Positions 48,325 through 61,100 of a stretch of 64,000 nt of DNA are shown one piece after another. The position numbers and the translations under genes are program-made. The stretch is from Monomorium pharaonis (Eukaryota; Arthropoda; Insecta; Hymenoptera; Formicidae). Within the stretch, counting starts at the first letter, position 1. Every line of letters starts with the position of its first letter. The stretch covers positions 39,169,132 to 39,233,131 of the forward strand of contig NC_050467.1 of assembly GCF_013373865.1 (NCBI RefSeq). Reading direction: 5' to 3'. A model generated the notes under the pieces. It worked only from the letters and a program-made list of their open reading frames with translations. It was not told where the DNA came from and did no database searches.

Positions 48325-50301
48325 ATGAATTGGCGAAAATTCTATTTGGGCATGATGGGCCGTGATGAAAATGTAAACGAAACAGAAACAGATACAGACG
48401 ATGACGACGAAGTTACTGAAAGCAATGAAACCGTCTCAACGGAAAAGAGTTCTAGAAATGTCGATACTTCTCCTCCCAAACTATTTTACAAGTGGCTACC
48501 AGAGGGATGTCTCAAATTCTCCTTCCTGTTGCTTAACAGCGTGGCTCTCGTGAGTTTTCGGAAATGGATGTTTCGCCAGAAGTTTTTAACATGCAATTTA
48601 TAGATTCGAAGATTCGAATAATTTAATTTTGAAATTTATTAAGCTCGCAGGTGTAACGGCGATAACGATGTCTGTCTTGATGTTGAATGATGCGAATTTT
48701 ACATCTAGATTGCTTGGTCAGCGGCTTTCTATGACAATTTTATCAATTCTAGGAGTGTTTGTATCTTTGGTAGCTTTTACCGGAATTATAGGAATCGCGA
48801 AGAAGAAAGAACACTTTATGATTTTTGTAAGTTAAAATTTTTTTTAATTATTCTAAAGCGTATTTTCTGTTTGGGATATTATACCAATCAAAATGAAAAA
48901 TTTAGAAACAATCTTTTTTTACCATATATGTATTTTATCTTTTAGTACGTGATGTGTCAGTCAATCGCTCTTTGTGCCGTATTTGTATCTCTGACAATGA
49001 GTTTCCCATTTTTCGATAAGATTACGAAAAAAGTTCAAAATGATATGATCGACTCCATGAACAATTATCAATCTTTTGATTGGGCTATTAAAGCGTGGGA
49101 CAACACTCATAGATATGTAAGAAAAACTGAAATACTTATTAATTTCACAAATCATATTTTTAATCGCGTAATCCGCTTTTTTACTAACAATAATTCGTTT
49201 TAGTTAAACTGTTGTGGAATTAGATCGTCTAAAGATTGGTTAGATCATCAAATAAATATTCCGCAAAGTTGCTGTTCTACATCAATTAAACAAGTAAATT
49301 TTAAAAGAACTTTTCAAAAATATCTTTAAAATATCGGTAGTGTCTAATATATGAAAAAAGCAGAATATTATATAACATAATTCGGCGGTATTAAATTAAT
49401 AGTTTTAGCCCGTAGAGAATGTATTAAAATAGCTTTCATCTGAAAGCTTACATCCGCTCTTAGTCATGGAAGAGTTGCGCCAGTCACGTCTTGATCCATT
49501 TTCTGCCAAGTGGCAGAACTTGGAGCACGTACTTTCTTTTTCATGCCGGGAAATGAGCAAGTTGCGTTCACGCGCGGCGCACATCCGGTCGTACCTAATA
49601 ATATCCGGATCCCTCATGTTCTTCTCGTGCTCAGGCATTTTCTCTTTCTCTTGTTTCTCGGAAGTTACGACGGTTCGCAATAATTTTCAGCCGGTCAACT
49701 GTATCCTGCGATAAACTATTTCATTAGTAATTCCCAGATGACTGATATATAAGGAATAAAAATTAAACAAATCGATAAAACATCGTGGTTACTCGATGAC
49801 CGTAATTATGATTATTGAATACATTAATATTATTAATTCACTTTAATCCGTTATATTAGTAATTTATTTATTAAACAAATATATATTAGTCAACATATCG
49901 GTGGTAAATTTGTGTATGAAACAGATTCAACTGCTGCAACCCTTAATTTGGAAATAAATAAACAATTAACACAGAATTCATGCGAAGTTCCTGATTTATC
50001 TAAACAATTTTCAGTGCCTGCACATGACAGAGAATGTGTCTTTTAAATCTGGCTGCTTCAAAGGAGCCATAATGCTATTAAAATCGTACGTTCAGACTGC
50101 CTCTATTTCCACACTTGTCATATTTCCACTTCTGGTAAATCAAAGCTCATTATTACTCTTTTCCCCTTCGTATTTGTCTGCCTTCTTTGATAAATAAAGA
50201 AAATTCTTCATGCGTTTCAGTTAATCAGCGTGCTTTTAGCACTTGGTTTACGAAAGGGACTAAAGATAAATCGTTTGACGAGGGACGAAGCGATTTATTG
50301 A
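48325..50301 (+). CDS. tetraspanin-family membrane protein with acidic N-terminal extension
   Basis: Tetraspanins are four-pass membrane proteins that organise plasma-membrane and endosomal microdomains. Six exons: 48325-48549, 48644-48826, 48946-49116, 49204-49293, 50015-50134 and 50221-50301, total 870 nt, 289 residues. About 55 acidic, Ser/Thr-rich residues precede CLKFSFLLLNSVAL, which opens TM1. TM2 is around ILSILGVFVSLVAF and TM3 around QSIALCAVFVSLTM. The large loop carries the diagnostic NCCG (exon 4), PQSCC and SGCF cysteines, giving a six-Cys pattern. TM4 spans the exon 5/6 junction (ISTLVIFPLLLISVLLALGL) and a short basic tail ends the protein. The acidic extension is unusual, since most members start just before TM1. 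The start is the first in-frame ATG. Which tetraspanin subfamily is not clear. Confidence 0.88.
49405..49720 (-). other. coding-like GC-rich island inside tetraspanin intron 4
   Basis: Intron 4 is AT-rich except for this block. The minus strand has a stop-free frame of 91 codons (49,405-49,680), rich in Lys, Glu, Arg and Ser, with an ATG that begins MPEHEKNMRDPD. The plus strand also has an 82-codon frame (49,466-49,714). The minus reading has the more protein-like composition. I do not recognise it. It may be a nested gene, an exon remnant, or chance. Confidence 0.3.
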
Positions 50302-52846
50302 TTCTCGAAGACACATCGAGGGTAAACGTGATTTAAAAGTGAATGATAAGTCCGGTGAAACGTTTTCCCGTTTTTTATTATCATATATAGATCATATATT
50401 TTCTGAAAACACTTAATATATTGTACTTAAGATAGTAATATTGTAAGTTTATTGGACATGCTGGTTGGATCGCCGTTTGCCGCGTGGCAGTGGTTCATGT
50501 GAAAAAATCCGTAAATTACTCACTTCCGGCGCCTCTACGATGATCATCGAATCGGGATGTGTTTTCAACACGCGGAGAAGAGAGGGGAAAAGGCGAAAAA
50601 ATACATTTATAAAAATTGCTCGTGATCATCGTAACGCTCTCGTTTACGGAAGGGTTCAAACGGGGGAAGGGAGTGTTTGATGACAGAGGAGGGAGGGAAG
50701 GGGAATAAGTTGTTCCTTTCGTCTTCCTTTTCCTAAAAATGGAGCGTCTTACATGAAATCGATTGCCTGTCGATGCGATACGAAATATTGACGTAGTGAT
50801 AATTCAGCGCGCGCCCGATGCACCTGTCTTTTTCTCTCCATTTATCCTCTCTTCTAAATTATCGCTAAACGGCTACGGCAGTGGACACCGTGTTTGTATG
50901 CGTGTGTTTGTGTGTGTGTGTGCTTTATATATGTTCTGTACTCCGTGTATACGGGATGTGTACGATATCTAGTTGTTGGGAATAGGGAAGAGGGCGAGGA
51001 GGACAGGGTTTGGGTGCAGTTTCAGGCAGGTTCCCATCCAATTACAGATATATTATATCATAGCAAACATCGTGACTATTTACAATAAATACAGTTGATT
51101 AGGTTATATAAATAAAATATATATAATATCGTATCGTTAGGTTTAGGTTTACAGCAACACGTGACAGTAAACAATTAGATCAGCGGCAAAGTAGCGTTAA
51201 TCTATCTAGGGTAGTGGTCGTAGTAGCTTTTAGCGTGGCTGACTCTTTCGTTCGCCTTTCGCGCTCGCTTATCATCGATATCTCTCATTTTCACGCTCCC
51301 CTTCTTTCCTTTTTTTTACTCTTGCTGTCCATTTGTCGCTTTCGTATCCTAACGTCAACGTTTTCCAGAATTCCGAATTCTATTATTTCCCCTCCCCCAT
51401 TTTTTCGGCGTGGAGTCGCGTTCGAGAACCAATCGCGCCACGAATGCGTGGATCGATAGTTACCGCTATAATTGGCCACTCTAGCTCCTCTCGTGTATGT
51501 ATATATATATATCTTTTCAATATATTTATATATATTTATATTTATTTATTTATTTCACATAATCATTATTTCTTCGCGCGTTCTACTTCGTTTTTTCCTT
51601 TTTTTCTTTATTTATTTAGAGAAGTACGTGGAGTTGTCGCGATCCCCCGCAAGCGATCGTGGGGGACGAACGAGTTTGGAACGAGTTCGCAAAAACGAGA
51701 GATGAAACTTCACGGAAGTTAGAGAGTGAATTTTTCTTTTCTAATATTATAATCGCGTGAGACGGGGGATCGGGGCCTCGATTCGAGTTTTTTTTATTTT
51801 TTTGAGGCCTTGCCCGTACGACATTATATATCGCGGTTACCTGGCCCGCTCATTAATTTGACACGTGATATTTAAAAAATAGTCGATTCTTCTTGAACGC
51901 ACCGTTGCCGGGTCCAACAGTGGATAATACGGTTAAAGATCAAGAGTGTGAGGGCAATGTGAGGGAGCAGTAGGGAAAGCGGATGTGAGGAGGAGTTGGC
52001 TGGCCAAGGGGAAACGATGAGTGTTTAGATGTGACACGAATGTCGAAGCACTCCTATTTCGCTTATCTAGAGAAAGCAGAAGCCCTCGGAAGATTAACGG
52101 AAATTACCCTCGAATATTACCCTCGCGAAATTACCACCACTGCTGAAAGAAGAGACAGTAGCTGCTTCATTATTAGTTATGAACGCTAGATAAATATACC
52201 GATATAGCCGAGGGTTGTCATTATTGTTATTAATAAATTTGAACGATTCTAAAGCGATTGCCTCTAAGAAATCGAATTTAAGTCACAGAGTAAATTATTC
52301 GAGATTAATACAGTTCCAACATTTTCGTTATTTCCATACGTGAGTGCTTTCTAAAGATAAAGTTAAAACAAAGCGAAATATAATGTGTGTGTATCAGTTA
52401 CGCTTAGATAAGCGAGGGAGGAATGCGGCTCGACGATCGAGCCTGTTCGCGCGGCCGTTCGCGAGGGAACGCGATGATGAACACACGCGCGGGGATAAGA
52501 TATTCACGGCGCAATTTTAGCGAGTTCTCCGTTTTCGCGTGTCGTCGTTTCGCGCGTGCGAACGAGGACGATAAAATATACAAAAAGACTCGCTTTTGCG
52601 GCCTCGTCGGCACGCGCGAGCGCGCGTGCCTCCGATATAGGAGGAACTCGTCTTGGACCGCGGTTTAAAATTGCCCAGGCAACACGACACCGTAAAAGAA
52701 GCCATGAAAGATGTCTAATCTTTCAGATGTCCTTTGGATATTTTTCGTCTTTTACGATCTCGCACTGTTCGGGTAGTATAGGTCTAAACACTCGCCAGAG
52801 TTAAAAATACGTTACAAAGCTTCCTTATATATCTCTTTTTCTTTCT

Positions 52847-52917
52847 ATTCATTCATTCATTCATTCATTCTCTCTCTCTCTCTCTTTCTCTCCCATTCTA
52901 TATATATATATATATAT
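52847..52917. repeat. compound (ATTC)n(TC)n(TA)n microsatellite
   Basis: Six ATTC units pass directly into a TC run and, after a short gap, a TA run. Confidence 0.85.
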
Positions 52918-53243
52918 TTTTTATACACTCAGCATATAGATAACATTTCTTTATTCTTCATCTATTCAGACAGCAATGTCGTTGTGCCACTAACTATCCA
53001 TAAACGGCACCATTTCTAAAGCCGCGTTGCAAAATATCAATGGCGAGTACGAACGTTCGTGGAGATGCGAACAAACAATACGTGCGATAAATCGACAGAT
53101 CCGGAGTCTTCATGGGGACGGAGGGCGGAGGGAAATGAGGAAGGGGAGAAGGAGGAGAATTGACGGGTGATAATGAGAGGGATTTCCGACGCTAAGGGTG
53201 GTTCGATGCACGTACATGGGCTTTTGTGCGCGAACGATCGGCG

Positions 53244-53287
53244 CGCACACATACACACACACATACACATGCACACACATATACACA
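53244..53287. repeat. (CA)n-rich microsatellite
   Basis: A CA run interrupted by TA and TG steps, about 44 bp. Confidence 0.8.
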
Positions 53288-55161
53288 GGCGAAACGATCG
53301 TTACTTGGCGGGCAGTAATTTTGGATACACATATTTAGTACTCTCGGTGAGGAAACATAGTTAATGTCCGTTATGTTCATATCCAGCAAGCACAAATATG
53401 CGATATTGTATACGTATTATTTTTACCGATAATGAGTTTATATCTCTCTCCCTCTTTTAAATTTCTTCCGTTTCCGGCTGTACGTAGACATCGGCTCGCA
53501 CGCCTGGCTCGCATTTCCCTCCGCAATCTTTGGGAAATCACGGAGTGTACCTCACACCGTCGATCCTGAGTGACTATCTTCCCGCACATTCGCGCGCACG
53601 ACAATGCGATATAGATTACAGTATTACACGATCGGCGACCGATCGGTGAGCGCTTACGCTACAGATAGGACACACCCACATGTTAAAAATACGTTTAGTC
53701 TCGCTATTGGTATTCGACGATCTCATGCATGCTCATCCTCGCTCGATCATCGACTGATCCTCTCATTCCTTTGCTCTTTCACTCTTTCTCATTCTCTCGC
53801 CATACAAGAAAAGCACCACTTTATAATACAAATTCGTCTCGTCCTTAATTGCCTAAAACCGCGAACGGAATTCAAGCTCGTGGCCGCACGATCGAGTCCG
53901 CACGATCGCTGGCTCCTAGTCTTCTTCGAGGACATCGTAAGGATCACCTCCTCTCTTCCCCCGGTTCCTCTTGCTCGGTCCTCTATCAAGGCCATTCATG
54001 GTTGAGACACGTCCTGTACGTTCTGTATTCGTTTCCATGCTTGCTGTCGCTTTCCGTGTCGTATTCGTCATCGCGCGAATACCATATTTATATTACACCC
54101 GCCGTTATTTTTTTCTAAGTACGACGTTAAAATATCATCGGCAGGGCAAACGCACGTCAATGTCGTCGTCAACAACATCGCTTCTTCCGATTCGCATTCT
54201 CCTCGCATTTATTCTACGCCGAAGAAGGTTGCTATGTCAATGTAAAGCTATATATTGACTAGTTTCTCTTACTCGCTCTCTTCTCGTTCTCAACTACGAA
54301 TGGCCTCTTTTCCGATTCTCTCCTCTTCTCTCTTCTTTATCTTCCTCGCGACATAACTATAATTACCTTGTATGCGGTGTACCGTCGAGCGTGCACGATT
54401 TACACGCGCAGTATCACAATCCGCCGTTTACTTTAGGCCTCGAGCGCAAGCTCCACGAGCTTGCCGGCCTTGCCTCGCACGAACGTAATTAGAGAACTCT
54501 ATATCTTGGAATTTAAATCGAACCTGCAAGCTGGCAACGAGCTCGAGCTGCGTTCACGTAGCGTCGAACTCCTTGGAGAAGGAATCTCGCAATGTTCCTT
54601 TTCCCTCTTTCCAAGCTCACGCAGCTCGGAATCCAATGTACTCTCTCCCGAATCTTATCCTCTCATTTCCTTTCCCGTCGTCGCTTATAAGGCTTTCGCG
54701 GATCTGCCAATCGCGGATCGGTCGCGCAGCTGGTCCGTGGAGCGAATACTCGGTAAAACCCGCGTTCCTCCGCGTGCGTTTAATGCTCTCTTACACTCTA
54801 CGTACCCTATACCACCTGGGGTATGTATATTTATATATATATATATATTTATAATATATTATATATAATATAACGTTATAGTGTTTTTGGCATCTTTGAA
54901 ATACACAAATAGACTTTGGTATAAAACTTTTTGATAGTGTTCAGTACGTTTATATATATGCGCGTGCATATATACGGACGCCGCGCTACGGCGTGCTACA
55001 GCGGCATTTCTTTAACCCCTTCGTCGACTTTCACGTTTACGGTTTCCTTTCCTCTTTCTATCTCTATATCCGATGTTGCTCACTCGAAAGTTCATTCCCG
55101 CGGCTTCGATACTGGACAATGTCCCCGTGCGAAGGGACGATAGGCTGACTTTCAAGTCGCT

Positions 55162-58100
55162 CTAGCACATCTTGTCTAACCACCAAAGCTTACAGGACGG
55201 CACGCCTCTCCTCCTGCGTCGCTTTTTGCTCGACTGGTCGACGGCCTTCTTTACGAACCTGATGTTGTAAGGGTCCTCCGCGAGTTCGGGATACTGTTGC
55301 GCGTCGTGTATGTACTCGCCCTCGTAGTTAGACGCGAGGCCGACCTTTAGTATCTCATCTTGCTCGGCGACCATCCACTCGACGGATGTGGGAGTATTCG
55401 TTTTGAGGGCCTCGCGTTCTCGATGCCATGCCTTCCTGATGGCGGTTGCCTTCGCATGATGTAATAACCTCTGCTTCTCCTTTTCTGCCGTGGTACCGTA
55501 GCGCAAATTCACCACGTAGCTAGCGCCATGTATCTTCACATCGATCAGTGAGCTGCTGCCACTGCCATTCTCGTTCTCGTGGAACGTCGTGTTCACCTGA
55601 CCACCTAGCCGTTTCAGCTGGCCGCGATCTTCGCTTGCGCGCCAAGTTTCCTCTTTGACGAAATAAAAGGCATCCTGTTGCGCGCTATGCACAACAAACG
55701 TAAATGGCAGGAAGTATGAGCGATTAAACACGGATGTGAATACGTCGCCGTAAATAGCGTTAGCGCTAGGCACGCTGGATACCACCGCCTGGCCATCGGC
55801 AGTCCTTGACACCAAGATACCCTTACCAAATGGTGGATCGGATGCCGCACCCAAGCGGCTGGGTATTAATTCACTTGTGTCCTTCTTCAAGGCCGAGCGC
55901 GGTGGCGCGGATAAACTTACAGCGTCGCCTGAATGCCTCTGAGCGATGTACGCGAGGAAACCGGACTGAACACCCAGATTGCGCGTTCTTTTCTTCTTAC
56001 CGAATATAGAGGTTCCCGGGCCGAGAGCTCGCGGAACGAGACTTTCCGGCAGCTCGTCCGGGAATAGCTGTGGCGCTAAACTCTTGAGATCGTATCCGAG
56101 ATGCGACAGCCATGATATGTGATCTGCAAAATAGAGATACGTCCAATGCATATTGACAGAAGTCGGTGCAAGATAAAATGTAACTCGGTTTATCGATACG
56201 ATGGTATCGTAGCGAACTTACCGGTTGGTTGACTCGTTCTGTCAGTGTGTCTAACGTCGATCGGATCGTTTCCATTAAATCTATAAAGATGTAGATGCGT
56301 CGGCTTGTCTACACGATCCAAAACATTCTCCCAGAGCGGTGACATCCACTGTCCTATCAGGGGGTCATAAACCTTACCGTTTGGCATGTGAACGAGGGAA
56401 GTGACCTGTAAAATAAATTACAGTATTAAAGCATGAAATATAGCAAAGAATATTTCCAATATCATTTATGTTTAATCTATATAAATAAAAATGTAAATGT
56501 TTGTTCCTCATTTAAGATTTCCGTAAGTTTTTCACCGATTGCTTTGAAATTTTGACACAACATTGCATTCGTAACCGGGAGTGTTCTTATGGGGTTTGAT
56601 TTTAGATATACCGGTGTTTCAAAAATGATGGCCATAATTTAAGTGTAAAAAATAGTTTTTCATTAATATTATTGAAATTTTGACACATTGAGACGGGGAG
56701 AGACCGGGAGAGACGGGGAGAGACCGGGAGAGACGGGGAGAGACGGGTAGAGATGGGGAGAGACGGGGAGAGACGGGGAGAGACCGGGAGAGACGGGGAG
56801 AGACCAGAAGAGACGGAGAGAGACCGGGAATGACGGGGAGAGACGGGGAGAGACCGGGAGACACGGGGAGAGACGGGTAGAGACCGGGAGAGACGGAGTG
56901 AGCCCGGGAGAGACGGAGTGAGCCCGGGAGAGACGGAGAGAGACGGGGAGAGACGGGAGAGACCGGGAGAGGCGAAGAATGTTTCTATTGTGTTTAAATT
57001 AAGATAATAAGAAAAATAAAAATGGCTGTTATTTTATTGAAAAAAAGGAACTTATTTAAAACAGTCTTTTGAATGGATTTCTAAATCGGCAGCTTTTAGA
57101 AAAAAAAGTTAGAAGTACGCGAATAAATGAATATTAGATTTATTAAAGATAGATAAATGCTTATTCAAAAATAAAATAAAAAGAGCAACAGTAAAGCAAG
57201 GCTCTTGAAAGTTAAACAACAAAAGCAAAGAAAATTTGAAAAAAACGTAGCATAAGAATAGAGAGCCACAGCAACGCGTGGCAAGGCATAGCTAGTTTTA
57301 AATGAAAATTGTATCAATTAAAAATGAATTTTATTTGGTCTTTATATCTGAATCTTTATATTGATTTTTCTTGTGAAAAGTATCTTAATATAAATTTTAA
57401 AGTTTAAGCTATAGAAAGCTATAGAAAAAAACCATCATAATTTTTGTTAATACTATTAGTAATGTTATTATTAAATTAATTATTAATATTATGATTAATA
57501 TCCTTGTTTAACTTACAACTACTATATGCTCCGAAACCAAAAATTATTCGGCACACAGTTTGACCAACTTAAAAGTATGTATAAAATAAAATAAAAATCA
57601 ACACAAAGATCTTTTTATGAACGATTAAGAATTATCTTTAATTAGTTGTATTTTTACAAATCAATATATTCTTCTGTTATTATTAAAAATTTTATTTTAT
57701 TAACACGCTTTTATTTTATGAATTATTAAGTATAAGACATATATATACATATATATATATATTTTTTTTTTCATTTACCTAGAATTTTTTTCATTACCTG
57801 ATCTAGAAGTCCTCCACAGAAGTCGACCGGTAAATAAAGATATGGATTCGAATCATAAACGATGTGGCCGTAAGGTGAACGCATGATTTCTCTGATGCCT
57901 TCGCCGTACTGGTTGAAGATCATAATAGGTGTACCGCATTGATCAGTGGCAATGTAATATTTGTGCCGGTATACTTGTGCGTATATAAGATGTCCTCTGT
58001 CGTCGTAGACTAGCGACATTAGTTTACCATCACGCGGGCTGTATATTTGACTCACTTCGTGTGGCCGTTTCTGATTGTTGTAGAAAAATTGCGTAACGTT

Positions 58101-61100
58101 GCCGTAATTATCTTTTCTCGTAGCTAAACGATCCAGATGATCATAATAATATCGTACGTCGAAGCGACCACGTTTGGTGGCGCGCACGAGAAGACCCTTA
58201 GCATTGTAATTGAACCTTTCCTCTCTTGCATTCTGTACTACCAGACCCCGGTTGTCATACTTGTAGAGACCTTCACCGAACTTGACTATTCGGTCCATAG
58301 CGTTGTACTCCATCGGAATCGTGTTACCTCGATATGTGAGCGACAACATGTTACCATTAGCATCGTACTTGAAACCCCATGGTTCCTGCGCTTCCACACC
58401 GGTTAACTGACCGTCACAGTCCCATGTGTAGTTCTTTACATTAGTGTACGTGTTAACGGCGACGTTGCGCGTGTATGTTCTTGTCTGATTGATGCGGACC
58501 GCGCGAATCGTGCGTGAACTCCATTCTGAATACCTCCATTCGATGAATTGTTACTGTGACTTGAGTCTCCAGGAACCGATCGTCTGTGGTGCGCGAGAAC
58601 AGCGCGGTACCGTCAAACACAGTCGTCTCGTTTGACTGCGGTCTTGTTATTTTGAATTGGCCGATCTGTTCCAGCATGCCTGATCTGGGACTGTAAGCCA
58701 TCGTGTGCGGTGGTAAAGTCTGACCACCTATTCTACCTTGCACCGCGATCAAGCGGAAGTTTGAATCGTATTCGAATGTAAATTTGGCGTTACTCAGACC
58801 AGTCTTGGCGCCGAAATCTATACGCTCTTCCACCAGAAGTCCCGCGCTATATTGATAATCCCACTTATATTCCACGTCCCTCTCGGAGTGTATCACCTCG
58901 GAAGGTAGTCCACTTTCCGTATATCTGATCTCACTCTTGCCATCGCCGTGAACGACTTCCGCTAATTGACCTGAGGTGTGATATCTATAGACGATACGAG
59001 CTCCGTCTCCTGGAAACACGGTTTGCAGCAAGTTTCCGTCGTGACTATAGTGCTGTAGATAAGCTCTGGTACTACCGGGTGGAGTGTAAGTCACTCTGAG
59101 GAAGCCAAGGGAAGCCTGACAAGAAAAGGAATGCTTAGTTTCCGAAGGTAGAATGATATGTCGCAGTCCACCATCATCGTCGTATTGCAACGAGAACTGT
59201 CTGTTACTGGCAAGCGTGATCTTCGACAGCATGTTAAAGTCATTGTAGGTGTATTTTTTCGTGCCGTCCTTGCTATTAGTGATTTCTGCCAATTGGCCGT
59301 GTCGATCATAGCCGTAGGACTCGTCGGAGGCACCCCATTTCCAGCTATCAATCCTGTTGAATCGATCGTACGTGATGCTGAGATTGTGACCCTGCTCGTA
59401 CGGTTGCCAGATCAAGGGTAAGCCGGCCTGGTCAAAGGTCACCGTTAACAAAGGAGTTCCCATTTTATCGTAGAACGTCTCACGGCTTAATGCCTGTTCG
59501 AATTCGACGCTTATCACTCGCGTATCGTTCACCCAAATCTCTCTATTGAGCGTTTGCTGTGGATGGCTAACTTCTCCGACTAGGTTGTATGTCGTCGTCA
59601 TGGTGTTTGTTAATTCACCCAATGACATCAGTTGATAACTCCACATAGGCAACATCTCTGCTTCTACCGGCAAAGCTGGTTTCAATAGTGGATGTTTTGT
59701 CATCGCCGCGCTCAGTACTCTACCGCCACCAGGCAAAAGTACTTCCAGACTGCTATTCGTAAATGCAATTGCTTTCATGAGTTTGGTACCTATAAACGAG
59801 AAATTATGGGATTAAAATAATACTTATTATGTTTTTAATAATATTCTCAATGAAATTGAAATGTACTTGTAATATCAAGAAAAATAGATCAAACAAATAA
59901 ATAAAAATTAATTAATTAATTAATTAGAGAAAATACATACCGTCAGTGATTGTCAACATCTTTGATTTTTCGTTTCTCATCTCAAATTCTACGGTTCGCT
60001 GTTTATCGCCTTTCGATAACGCTTGCAATGGAGCAGACACTTTAACCAATAGACCTTCGTCATCAGACAAGTCTGATGATAATTTCAATTTCTCGCCTGT
60101 CGGCAGTATTACATCGGTGACACGGCCTAAATTGTCGTAATTGTAAATGTACGTTTCATCTCCCTGAAATTTTAGCATAATGTCACGTTTTATCAACATT
60201 TGTTAAAAATTTTGTTTTCATATATAATTAAATAAAAAAAAGAGAACATAAATATTCATTCGATCAATGAATTAAAGCTATTTTTTTATTAATGAAAAAT
60301 GAGTAATAAAGATTTTCCACTTACTCCTGATCGACTGGTGAGCAAACCGGTTGACCCGTCGTAACCCAAAGCAATCTCTGCTCTGCCGCGTTCGGACAAT
60401 TTCTCCAGGAATCCAACCGCAGAAATTTTCAATTCGGATTTATGGTCCTGTGTATTTTCGATGGAACTAACGACACTGCTATAATCTCGTAAGAATTGGA
60501 TCTTATTGCCCGCGCTGTCCGTTACCGTAGACAATTTGCCGAAACTCGTATTCTTGCTATACAGGAAGGAATAGCGAGTCTTTCCAGACGTTAAGTCCTT
60601 CGTCGAGATATGTTGGCCGTAGCGATTAAACACATAAATCTCGTTTGAAGGCGGGAATGGAATGCGGAACTCCCCGTTTTCATCGTGATTCGGAAGATAG
60701 GGTTGAAGAGCCAAGATATGAAGGCTGCCCTGATCAGCCACGTGCAAGATACCATCCGGTGAAACGGCCAGAGCCGATATTGCAATGAATTTAGCATTCG
60801 ACGAAAGGAGCGTTTCAGTACTGCTAGTATCATCCATGCAGGTGCACGTATCCATGTCTTTGGTACTGGGCGTAGTATTGTTGCACTCGCATTGGCCGCG
60901 CAGTCTCTCTTGCTGTTGGCCTGCAAAATGTGACATCTTCCCGGAGGAATCGACAATTCTGATAGAGTTTACTCGATGAGAATCACGATCCGCTATGTAC
61001 AATTCACCAGTTGGACTGAAACCGACGGCCAACACGGATCCTAAAACCTCGTCTGGTTTCTTCGAATTTATCGTTAGAGACGAATTCAGTTTCGGAAGTT

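Larger units (their letters stand above)
50302..55161. other. gene-free stretch, partly probable teneurin 3'UTR
   Basis: No supported exon. The sequence right of about 52,400 is CpG-richer and contains several microsatellites: GT at 50,901-50,923; ATTC, TC and TA at 52,847-52,917; CA at 53,244-53,287; TA at 54,821-54,880. Much of it could be a long 3'UTR of the minus-strand teneurin gene, which ends at 55,162, but no polyadenylation site can be chosen with confidence. Confidence 0.45.

Noticed and set aside
56619..56864. Minus-strand Ser/Pro/Leu repeat protein
   Set aside because: It is only the translation of the Helitron minisatellite.
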